A model generated the notes under the pieces. The model was given only the letters and a program-made list of their open reading frames with translations. It made no database searches and was not told where the DNA came from. Positions 15,896-22,799 of a stretch of 36,448 nucleotides of DNA are shown here, piece after piece. Within the stretch, counting starts at the first letter, position 1. The number at the start of each line of letters is the position of its first letter. The stretch is from Lentzea aerocolonigenes (lineage in GTDB: Bacteria > Actinomycetota > Actinomycetes > Mycobacteriales > Pseudonocardiaceae), in NCBI RefSeq assembly GCF_000955955.1, contig NZ_JYJG01000079.1, positions 1-36,448 on the forward strand. The letters are read 5' to 3'. The translations under genes and the position numbers were made by a program.

Positions 15896-17703
15896 GCGGT
15901 GAGCTCCATCGCGGGACCCCCGAGCGTCTGGACCCGCTTGTAGAGCGTGACCAGCTTGTCCAGTTCCTTGCGGCCTTCGCGCAGCCGGCGTTCGCGCTCG
16001 GTCTGGTCGTCCTGCACCGCGCGCTTGGCGCTGCGGGCCGACTCCAGCAACGTTTCCTGCAGCTCCTCGGCGAGAGTGCTGAAGTGGTTGCGCAGCGAAC
16101 GCTGGATGTGGCGGCCGGAGTCGCGGACGTCCTTGGAGAACTTCACGAAGAAGTCGTCGACGTGCCGTTGCGCGGCGGCTTTGGCGGCGGCCTGGCGGCG
16201 CTTCAACCGTTGGTCGCTTTCGTCCAAAATGGACTTTCCGCCGAACAGCGCACCGGCACCGAGCGAGATCACGTTGATCAGCGGCATCCCGGCGAGCGAC
16301 GTGACCAGGCCGAACATCAGCACGCCGCCGTACGAGCCGCGCAGACCGGTGAAGAGCTTCTGCGGGATGGAGAACGGCTCGATCTTCGGCTTCTCCAGCT
16401 TGCTCGCGGGTTCGAGCAGGTCGTCCGGCAGCACCGAACCGGGGATCAGGTCCTCGCGGTACACCGGGAAGTTCTTGGCGACCTTCGCGGCCACCCACTC
16501 CGCGCGTTCCATCAGCCAGGCGAAGTTCGTGGTGGCGGCCTCGTTGAGGTTGTCCTCCAGCCACTGCTCGAACTTGTCCCAGCCGATCGCGGGGTCGGCC
16601 TCGTCGTAGGTCCGGTCGACCTCGCGCAGGATCTTGCGGGTGCGGTCGCGGAGGTCGTACTCGACGTCGGAGATCAGGTCGGCCATCTCGTCGTTGAGCA
16701 CGTTCTGCCAACGGGCGGACCGGCGCCGCAGCTCGTCGACGCGCCGCTGGGCTTCCTGCAGCGTCGAGATCGTGGCGACGGTTCGGGACGAGTCGTGCTC
16801 GGTCAGCTCCTCGCGCAACGGCGTGACGAGCTGGGAGATGGCGGACGAGGCGACGACGGCGACGGCGCGGCGGGCCAGGAGATCGGCTGACGCGACGATG
16901 TCCCGCTGCACGCACGCCAGCAGCTCCGGGAAACCGGACTCGGTGTTGAGCCGCTGGTCACCGGTCTTGGCCGCGCGGAGGCGGAGCGCGCTCGACACGG
17001 GGATGAGCTTGGCCGGGACTCCGGCACGGGCGAGCAGGGCCTTGTTGCGCTCCACGACGCTGCGCCAGCTCGGCACCAGGTCGATCTTGGTGACGACCAC
17101 GGTGACGTTCGGGCACGCCTCCATGACCTTCTTGAGCAGCGTCATCTCCGCCGAGGTCAGCTCGCCGGTGGCGTCGGAGACCAGCAGCACGGCGTCGGCC
17201 TGCATCAGCGTCGCGAACGTGCTGGCGGTATGAGCGGATCGGGTGTCACCCACTCCGGGGGTGTCGATCAGGACCAGGCCGCTGTCGAGCAGCGCGCGCG
17301 GAATGCCGATCTCGGCGCGCACGACGTGCTGCGCGGTGGCCTGCTTGGTGACCTGCTCGATCGGTACCGCGATGCGCTCGGTGGGGGTGTGGAAGATCGA
17401 CCCGCGAGCGGACGCGTTGCGGACCAGCGCGGCCGACGGGGTGTCGGCGTGCTGGACGAAAGTCGGCACAGTCGTCGTGATGTCGTCGCCCACCGCACAC
17501 ACAGGTGCGTTGAGCAGCGCGTTGACGAGCTGGCTCTTGCCTTGCTTGGACTCGCCGACGACGAGAACGCGCAACTTGGGGTCGAGTTGCTGAGCCCGCT
17601 TCTCCCGCAGCCGGGCCTCCAGATCGGGCCTCCGGTGCGTGATGCAGGCCCCGATCGTCTCGTCGAGCACGTCGAGCCAGGGCGGTGCCATCACCTGACT
17701 CAT
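15892..17703 (-). CDS. iniA: IniA-like dynamin-family GTPase
   Basis: The 603-aa protein has a full dynamin-like GTPase domain: P-loop GESKQGKS at 50-57, switch I threonines near DDITTTVP, DTPGVGD at 147-153 and TKID at 205-208. A long helical stalk follows (about 280-450), then a hydrophobic segment (GVLMFGLVTSLAGMPLINVI, about 455-485) able to insert in the membrane, then a coiled-coil C-terminus. Mycobacterial IniA, of similar size (about 640 aa), remodels membranes and is induced by cell-wall drugs. The ATG at 17703 has GGGGGTGAA upstream, inside a palindrome. It is coupled to the IniC-like gene and separated from the IniB-like gene by a terminator. Confidence 0.85.
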   Translation of the reverse strand: MSQVMAPPWLDVLDETIGACITHRRPDLEARLREKRAQQLDPKLRVLVVGESKQGKSQLVNALLNAPVCAVGDDITTTVPTFVQHADTPSAALVRNASARGSIFHTPTERIAVPIEQVTKQATAQHVVRAEIGIPRALLDSGLVLIDTPGVGDTRSAHTASTFATLMQADAVLLVSDATGELTSAEMTLLKKVMEACPNVTVVVTKIDLVPSWRSVVERNKALLARAGVPAKLIPVSSALRLRAAKTGDQRLNTESGFPELLACVQRDIVASADLLARRAVAVVASSAISQLVTPLREELTEHDSSRTVATISTLQEAQRRVDELRRRSARWQNVLNDEMADLISDVEYDLRDRTRKILREVDRTYDEADPAIGWDKFEQWLEDNLNEAATTNFAWLMERAEWVAAKVAKNFPVYREDLIPGSVLPDDLLEPASKLEKPKIEPFSIPQKLFTGLRGSYGGVLMFGLVTSLAGMPLINVISLGAGALFGGKSILDESDQRLKRRQAAAKAAAQRHVDDFFVKFSKDVRDSGRHIQRSLRNHFSTLAEELQETLLESARSAKRAVQDDQTERERRLREGRKELDKLVTLYKRVQTLGGPAMELTA

Positions 17704-17712
17704 AGTGCCGTG

Positions 17713-17730
17713 TTCACCCCCTTGGGTGAA
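17713..17730. promoter_or_regulatory. Palindrome over the iniA ribosome-binding region
   Basis: TTCACCC and GGGTGAA are perfect inverted arms with a 4-base spacer, ending 9 bases upstream of the IniA-like ATG. It covers the likely ribosome site, so it could be an operator or an mRNA hairpin that limits translation. Confidence 0.4.
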
Positions 17731-17786
17731 AGCCTCGAACGCAAGACCGGTTCCGTTCGGGTGAGACCGGGCTGCTCGGACCGTGC

Positions 17787-17802
17787 GGTGACGTTGCTCA
17801 CC
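17787..17802. promoter_or_regulatory. Inverted repeat between iniB and iniA
   Basis: GGTGA and TCACC (6-bp arms if the flanking C/G pair is counted) flank CGTTGC. It shares the GGTGA half-site with the palindrome at 17713-17730. Possible operator for a promoter internal to the ini locus. Confidence 0.3.
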
Positions 17803-17854
17803 GAACGAACCGCAGTGCTGGTCTTTGCTCGCGTTTTACCTGGTGAGACGACGA

Positions 17855-17883
17855 ACCGGCCCTGTCGGTGAGACAGGGCCGGT
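17855..17883 (-). terminator. Intrinsic-type terminator after the iniB-like gene
   Basis: ACCGGCCCTGTC and GACAGGGCCGGT pair perfectly (12 bp) around a 5-base loop, 20 bases past the IniB-like stop codon. There is no clear U-tract, as is common in actinomycetes. It would uncouple or reduce transcription into the iniA-iniC pair. Confidence 0.7.
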
Positions 17884-17902
17884 CCGCGTTGGGGAGGGTG
17901 GT

Positions 17903-18811
17903 TCAGCCGAGCAGGCCGTGCAGGTCCAGGCCGTCGTTGACGACGGGCAGGTCGTGCGCGACGTGGGTGACGTTGCCGAGCACGTTGCCGACGCCCGCGT
18001 GGTCGACCAGGCCGGTCGCGGTGTCCGTGACGCCCGTGGCGGTGTCAACGGCACCGGCAGCGGTGTGCGTGACCGTGTTGAGGGTGTTGTCGTCGGTCGC
18101 CACGCCGATGTTGCCGGAGGAGATGGCGTCGAGGCCGCCGACGTTGAGGGCACCCAGGTGGGCGGTGCCGCCGCCGAGCACACCCAGCGCGTCGTGGCCG
18201 AGGCCCGTCACGCCGGTCAGGTTGCCGAGGATGCCGTCGACACCGGGAACGGTGTGGGAGACGGTGCCCAGCGTGCCGTCGACCGTGCCGGTCGCGGTGT
18301 CGGCCACGTCGAGGACGGTGCCGGTGACCGGGGACGCGGTCTGGTCGAGGACCGAGGTGACGTCGCCGACGGCGGAGAAGTCGCCGTCGAACTTGACCTC
18401 ACCGGCGCTGAAGGTGTCGGCGGTGGTCGAGCCGGCCCACACGGACATGCCGTTCTCGTCCGCTGCGATGAGGCCCGCGGAGGAGGAGGTGATGTCGTGG
18501 AGTGACACGCCCGACGTGGTCAGCTGAGACGCGACGGCCTGCAGCTGGCTGATGGCGCCGAGCGGGCCCTCCTCGAGGACCTCGTGCGGGAGACCGCCGA
18601 GGGCCACGCTCTCGAGGGCGGGCAGGCCCGCGGGGGTGGCCGGCAGCAGGTCGATCACCAGCGGGATGACCTCCTGCACGTCGACGGCGGTGATGTCGGC
18701 CAGGCCAGCCTGCTCCAGGGTGCCCTGGGCGTCGTCGGCGAACGCGGCCTTCAGGGTCGGGTCGCTGAGGAGGTTGAGCACGAAGTCGTGGAGCGTGCTG
18801 GACTCGATCAT
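17903..18811 (-). CDS. iniB: IniB-like protein
   Basis: The 302-aa protein has an IniB N-terminal domain (about residues 5-55: TLHDFVLNLLSDPTLKAAFADDAQ, then GTLEQAGLADITAVDVQEVIPLVIDLLP). The rest is low-complexity, rich in Gly, Ala, Val, Thr and Asp with recurring VxDTATG and VSHTVPGVDG-like units (about 140-290). This matches the Gly/Ala-rich body of mycobacterial IniB. No signal peptide is evident. GGGAGAG precedes the ATG at 18811. It is the first gene of the ini group, divergent from the Hsp70-like gene, and followed by a terminator. Its molecular role is unknown in any organism. Confidence 0.82.
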   Translation of the reverse strand: MIESSTLHDFVLNLLSDPTLKAAFADDAQGTLEQAGLADITAVDVQEVIPLVIDLLPATPAGLPALESVALGGLPHEVLEEGPLGAISQLQAVASQLTTSGVSLHDITSSSAGLIAADENGMSVWAGSTTADTFSAGEVKFDGDFSAVGDVTSVLDQTASPVTGTVLDVADTATGTVDGTLGTVSHTVPGVDGILGNLTGVTGLGHDALGVLGGGTAHLGALNVGGLDAISSGNIGVATDDNTLNTVTHTAAGAVDTATGVTDTATGLVDHAGVGNVLGNVTHVAHDLPVVNDGLDLHGLLG

Positions 18812-18886
18812 CAGAGGAACTCTCCCGTTGAAGCACGTATCAATTGGTGTGCCGAAAAGCTATGAGAGCGGGGCCACCCCCAACAT

Positions 18887-18912
18887 CGGGGATCACTCCC
18901 AGTAGATCCCCG
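18887..18912. promoter_or_regulatory. 8-bp inverted repeat, iniB-hsp70 divergent region
   Basis: CGGGGATC and GATCCCCG are perfect arms around 10 bases, so the centres of the half-sites are about two helical turns apart. This is the strongest operator candidate between the IniB-like and Hsp70-like genes. The LuxR-type regulator encoded in the divergent operon is a plausible binder. Confidence 0.55.
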
Positions 18913-18914
18913 TT

Positions 18915-18949
18915 CCCCAAAGGGGTGACGCTCGTTGACCCCCTAGGGG
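18915..18949. promoter_or_regulatory. Two further CCCC/GGGG palindromes
   Basis: CCCC-AAA-GGGG lies at 18915-18925 and CCCCTAGGGG at 18940-18949, next to the inverted repeat at 18887-18912. Three C4/G4 palindromes in about 63 bp suggest a multi-site operator or a strongly structured leader. Confidence 0.4.
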
Positions 18950-18963
18950 ATTAGGGGCATCGC

Positions 18964-18993
18964 TTGAGCGCCTCTTGTTCACCCGTGTAGGTA
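18964..18993 (+). promoter_or_regulatory. Candidate promoter for the hsp70-like operon
   Basis: TTGAGC (18964-18969) and TAGGTA (18988-18993) are separated by 18 bases, fitting a housekeeping-sigma promoter 33 bases before the TTG start at 19027. It sits just beside the CCCC/GGGG palindromes. Confidence 0.35.
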
Positions 18994-19026
18994 CTGGTCG
19001 CTGCTGCGAACAGGTGAGGAAGAGAC

Positions 19027-20241
19027 TTGGCGTACGTACTCGGAGTCGATGTCGGGACCACCCGCACGACTGCTGCCGTGTGCCGTCTCGACGGTGCCCG
19101 GGATGCCGAGATCGCCCTGGTGGTGCCGTCGTTTCTGCAGCTCACGGACGCTGGCACGTTCTCGGTCGGTGAGTTCGACGTGGCCGGTTGGACGGCCACC
19201 GGATTCCTGCGCAGAGTCGGTGACGCGGTGCCGTTCTCGCTGGGCCCGGAGACGTGCCCGGCCGAGGAGCTCACCGCGTTGCTGATCATGTGGGTCATCG
19301 GCGAGGTGGTCGCCCGAGAGGGTGAACAGCCCCGTCACGTGGCCGTCAGTCACCCGGCCGGGTGGGGCCCCTATCGCCGTGGCCAGCTCTACGGCGCGTT
19401 GCGGGCCGTTGGCGTGCACGACGTGACGCTCGTGCCAGAACCGTTGGCGGCTGCGGAGAACCACGCCGTGCGCGCTCGCGTGGTGCCGGACTCGTCGTTG
19501 GCCGTGTTCTCGCTGGGCAGTCACGCGTTCTCCGCGTCGGTCGTCCGTCGGTCGCAGTCGCGGACGTTCGAACTGGTCAACCACGTCGAGGGCATCGACC
19601 ACCACACCGGCGGCGACTTCGACGACCTGCTCGGCGCGCTGGTGCGCGGCCGTCTCGGCAAGGACGGTGTCGTGTCGGCCGCCGAGTGCGAGGCGGCGAA
19701 GCGGGCGTTCGGCCCGTCGGTGGTCGTCGGTGGAGTCGAGATCACCCGTGACGAGTTCGTCGAGGAGATCCGCCCGTCCGTGGACCACCTGGTCAGCACG
19801 TTCGTTCGCGCGGTGGGCACTGTTCAGCCGGATGCGGTGCTGCTGGTCGGCGGTGGCTGCAGGATGCAGGTGATCGGCGACTCGCTGTCCGCCGCGGTCG
19901 ACTGCCGCGTGCTGGCCGAGGCCGCGCCGGAGCACTCGGTCGCGAAGGGCGCCGCCGTCGCCGCGCGGCTGGTCGTGGTGGGTCCCGAAGCCGAGCCGGA
20001 ACCGTTCGAGACCTCGGTTCTGGTGCACACCCGTGAGGCGTCGCTGCGGTTCCCGGTCGGCGAGATCACTCGTCCCGACGACGAGGAGTTCAGCGCCCCG
20101 CCGCCCCGCCCGCCGGTGGACGTGTCCCCGCTGGAACTGCCTCCGCGTCGGGTGAAGCGCGTGGCGAGCGCGCTGAATCCGGTCGGCCGGCGTTCGCGTT
20201 CTGAGAAGTCCGACAAATACGACGATGAGGACGGCCGTTGA
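19027..20241 (+). CDS. Hsp70-like actin-fold ATPase without substrate-binding domain
   Basis: The 404-aa protein has an Hsp70/actin-type ATPase domain: phosphate 1 loop GVDVGTT at 6-12, VAVSHPAGWGPYRRGQL, VPEPLAAAENHAVR (connect region, about 140), a GGDFDD segment near 197, and the adenosine loop LLVGGGCRM near 278. A DnaK substrate-binding domain is missing. It is replaced by a ~50-residue tail rich in Pro then Arg/Lys/Asp (about 355-404), likely disordered. The TTG start at 19027 has GAGGAAGAG just upstream. It overlaps the regulator gene by four bases (TTGA), so they form one operon, divergent from the IniB-like gene. A role in sensing or regulating the ini response is inferred. Confidence 0.85.
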   Translation: MAYVLGVDVGTTRTTAAVCRLDGARDAEIALVVPSFLQLTDAGTFSVGEFDVAGWTATGFLRRVGDAVPFSLGPETCPAEELTALLIMWVIGEVVAREGEQPRHVAVSHPAGWGPYRRGQLYGALRAVGVHDVTLVPEPLAAAENHAVRARVVPDSSLAVFSLGSHAFSASVVRRSQSRTFELVNHVEGIDHHTGGDFDDLLGALVRGRLGKDGVVSAAECEAAKRAFGPSVVVGGVEITRDEFVEEIRPSVDHLVSTFVRAVGTVQPDAVLLVGGGCRMQVIGDSLSAAVDCRVLAEAAPEHSVAKGAAVAARLVVVGPEAEPEPFETSVLVHTREASLRFPVGEITRPDDEEFSAPPPRPPVDVSPLELPPRRVKRVASALNPVGRRSRSEKSDKYDDEDGR

Positions 20242-22565
20242 GCGTGACCACGCGAGCCAGGTTGGTGCTGGACGCTTCCGTGCGAGGTGTCCTCGACCGG
20301 ATCAACGACGCAGCCGAGGGCTCTCGCCTGCGCGTTGTCGTTGTGGCGCCTGGTGGTTACGGCAAGACAGCGTTGTTGGACGAGATCACCAACTCGGCTG
20401 TGCGTGTGGTCGATGACGCTCATCTGCTTGACGAGCCTGCTCTGCGTGCCTTGGCCGCTGAGCCGTTGCTGGTGGTGGCGTACCGGCCGTGGCCGCGTCG
20501 CGCGGCGTTGGCCGAGCTGAGCCGTGGTGCTGTTGTCGTGCAGCTGGCGCCCTTTTCGCGTGAGCAGGTCCGGGAGTTGCTGCACGCGCCCAAGCCTGTC
20601 GTGGACTTCGTGTTCGCGCAGACCGGTGGTGTGCCCGGGTTGGTCACTGCTCTTGGTGCTGTTTCCGAGGTTTCCCCCGAGGTGCTGAGCGCGTTTCGGT
20701 CAGAGCTCGACTGGCTGGATCCGGATCTGCAGAAGTTCCTGCTGGCGGCCGAGGCGGGTGCGGCTCAGCGGCTGGACTTGTTGTCCGCGTTGCTGGACAA
20801 GGACTTCGACGAGGTCAGCGACATCATCGAGGCTGCTCGGGCGACCGGGATGCTGGCCGAGGACGGCACCCTGCTGCCGTTGGCGCACCGGGCTGTCGTG
20901 GCGTTGACTCGTGCCGAGCGGCGGATCGCGGTTCGGCAGAAGCTGGCACAGCTGCAGCTCGAACGCGGCGGGCCGGTTCTGGAGCTGGTCCGGCCGTTGC
21001 TGGACACCGGAATCGGTGGGCCGGTGTTCGCGGCTGCTGCACGTGAGGCGTTGTCCTCGGATCCTGCTCTGGCAGCGCGGTTGTTCAAGGCTTCCACCGG
21101 CGGTGGAGCGGCGTCGGCGGAGACCGCTGCCGCCTGGGCCACTGCCTCGGCGATGGCCGGGGATCTTGATTCCGCTCTGCGGCTGGCTGATCAGGTGATC
21201 AGTGCCTCCGACACGCCGCATCGGCGTACGGCTGCCGAGGTCGCGGCGGTGGCGTTGGCGCACCGCGGGCAGCTGGCTCGGAGCACCGAGCTGTTCCGGT
21301 GGGCTGCGACGCCTTATGCGGCCGCGTTCGCCGGGATCGGGCTGATCGGAACCGGGCACCGGTTCGAGGAGACGCCGCCGCAGCCGCCGACGATGCTCGG
21401 CGGGGCTGCTTCCCTTATGCTGCAAGGTGTTCGACAGTCGGTTTCCGGAGCTGAGACCGCCGCTCTGTCGACTCTGGTGCGGGCCTCTTCGCTGCTCGAA
21501 CCCGCCGGTGGCGCGGTGTTGCTGCCGGATTCGCCGGCCGCTCTGGCCGCGTTGGTCGCGGTGCACTGCGGTGAGCCGAACGTGGCCGAGTCCGTGCTGG
21601 ACCGGGCCGTCGAGTGCTCGACCGGTGGTGTGCTGATGTCGGTGCGGCATCGGCTGTTGCAGTCGTGGCTGCACATGTTGCGGGGCAACCTGGCGGTGGC
21701 TCGTGAAGGGCTGATGGCCGTGCGTGGGGCGTTCGAGCCTCGCGACTGGATTTTTGCCGTGGCGCTCGAGGTCGGGGTGGCGCGGCGGAACAGCGATCTG
21801 GCTACTTTGCGTCGGACGTGGGAGCAGGCTTGTGAAGCCGTGCTCCGGCATCCTGTGGATCTCTATTCGTTGTTGCCGTTGGGGGAGTTCGCGGCTGCGG
21901 CGGCCCGGTTGAGGGATCAGGAGCGGTTGGCGCCGCACTTGGCTCAGGCACAGGCTTTGTTGCGCGGGCTGGGGAATCCGCCGTTGTGGACGACTCAGCT
22001 GCACTGGGGGCTGCTGCACGCGGCGATCATCGACGAGGACTCTGCTGCGGCTGAGTCGCATGCTGCCGCGTTGGCGGTCAATCGGGAGTACTCGCGGTAC
22101 TGCGGGATCTTGTCCGGCGCGGCTGAGTGCTGGCTGGATGTCGTGGCCGGGAAGGTTGATGCGGATCGGGTCGAGGAGGCTGCTCGGAGTTTGCATGCCG
22201 TGGGGCTTTGGTGGGATGCGGCTCGGTTGGCTGGGCAGGCTGCGATTCGGACTTCTGATCGCCAGGCGATGGTTCGGTTGTTGGACTGTGCCCGGTTGCT
22301 GCAGGGGCGGGCGGTTTCCTCTCGGCGGGCTGGTTCTGGCGACTCGGAATCCGCTGGTGTGGTTGAGGATGCTGGAAAGCTGAGTGATCGGGAGAGGGAG
22401 GTTGCCCGGCTGGTTCTGGAGGGGATGACCTATCGGCAGGTCGGGGACCGGTTGTTCATCTCGGCCAAGACCGTTGAGCACCACATGGCTCGGATGAGGC
22501 AGCGGTTGGGGAGTACTTCTCGGTCTGATCTTCTGGCTCAGTTGCGGCATATCGTCGGGGGCTAG
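20238..22565 (+). CDS. MalT-like LuxR-family ATPase regulator, possible IniR counterpart
   Basis: The 775-aa protein has an N-terminal STAND-type ATPase with Walker A APGGYGKTA (37-45) and Walker B VRVVDDAHLL. A long Ala/Leu-rich helical-repeat region follows. The C-terminal LuxR HTH (about 715-775) has the LSDREREVARLVLEGMTYRQV segment and SAKTVEHHMARMRQRL. This layout is that of LAL/MalT regulators. In mycobacteria the neighbouring MalT-like IniR controls iniBAC, so this is the probable regulator of the divergent ini genes; orthology is inference. The TTG at 20238 overlaps the Hsp70-like TGA and has GAGG 8 bases upstream; a GTG at 20244 is an alternative. The 3' half has looser third-position GC bias. 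Confidence 0.85.
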   Translation: MSVTTRARLVLDASVRGVLDRINDAAEGSRLRVVVVAPGGYGKTALLDEITNSAVRVVDDAHLLDEPALRALAAEPLLVVAYRPWPRRAALAELSRGAVVVQLAPFSREQVRELLHAPKPVVDFVFAQTGGVPGLVTALGAVSEVSPEVLSAFRSELDWLDPDLQKFLLAAEAGAAQRLDLLSALLDKDFDEVSDIIEAARATGMLAEDGTLLPLAHRAVVALTRAERRIAVRQKLAQLQLERGGPVLELVRPLLDTGIGGPVFAAAAREALSSDPALAARLFKASTGGGAASAETAAAWATASAMAGDLDSALRLADQVISASDTPHRRTAAEVAAVALAHRGQLARSTELFRWAATPYAAAFAGIGLIGTGHRFEETPPQPPTMLGGAASLMLQGVRQSVSGAETAALSTLVRASSLLEPAGGAVLLPDSPAALAALVAVHCGEPNVAESVLDRAVECSTGGVLMSVRHRLLQSWLHMLRGNLAVAREGLMAVRGAFEPRDWIFAVALEVGVARRNSDLATLRRTWEQACEAVLRHPVDLYSLLPLGEFAAAAARLRDQERLAPHLAQAQALLRGLGNPPLWTTQLHWGLLHAAIIDEDSAAAESHAAALAVNREYSRYCGILSGAAECWLDVVAGKVDADRVEEAARSLHAVGLWWDAARLAGQAAIRTSDRQAMVRLLDCARLLQGRAVSSRRAGSGDSESAGVVEDAGKLSDREREVARLVLEGMTYRQVGDRLFISAKTVEHHMARMRQRLGSTSRSDLLAQLRHIVGG

Positions 22566-22799
22566 AGGGTGGCCGCCTGTCGGTGGCGCGCTGGCGCCGT
22601 TCGGCGCTGCTCGGGGGCCGGTTGGCGATCGCGGGCGGTATGGGTGGGTGGTGCGTGACAAAATTGCTCCGATCGAGCGAGTAGAAGGCGTCACGCTGCG
22701 GGATCTCGGTACGCCCGTTGGGGGGAAGAGGGTCGCGCACGAGGTCGTTGTGGTTTGCTGGCGGTAGGCTTCCGCACCGTTGCTCGCCGAGCAGGTCAG

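Noticed and set aside
14045..15943. 632-codon plus-strand open frame
   Set aside because: Antisense to the IniC-like and GNAT-PhzF genes; composition is that of a shadow frame.
22594..22607. GCGCCG-TT-CGGCGC hairpin after the LuxR-type gene as terminator
   Set aside because: Short stem with a two-base loop in GC-rich DNA; too weak to claim.
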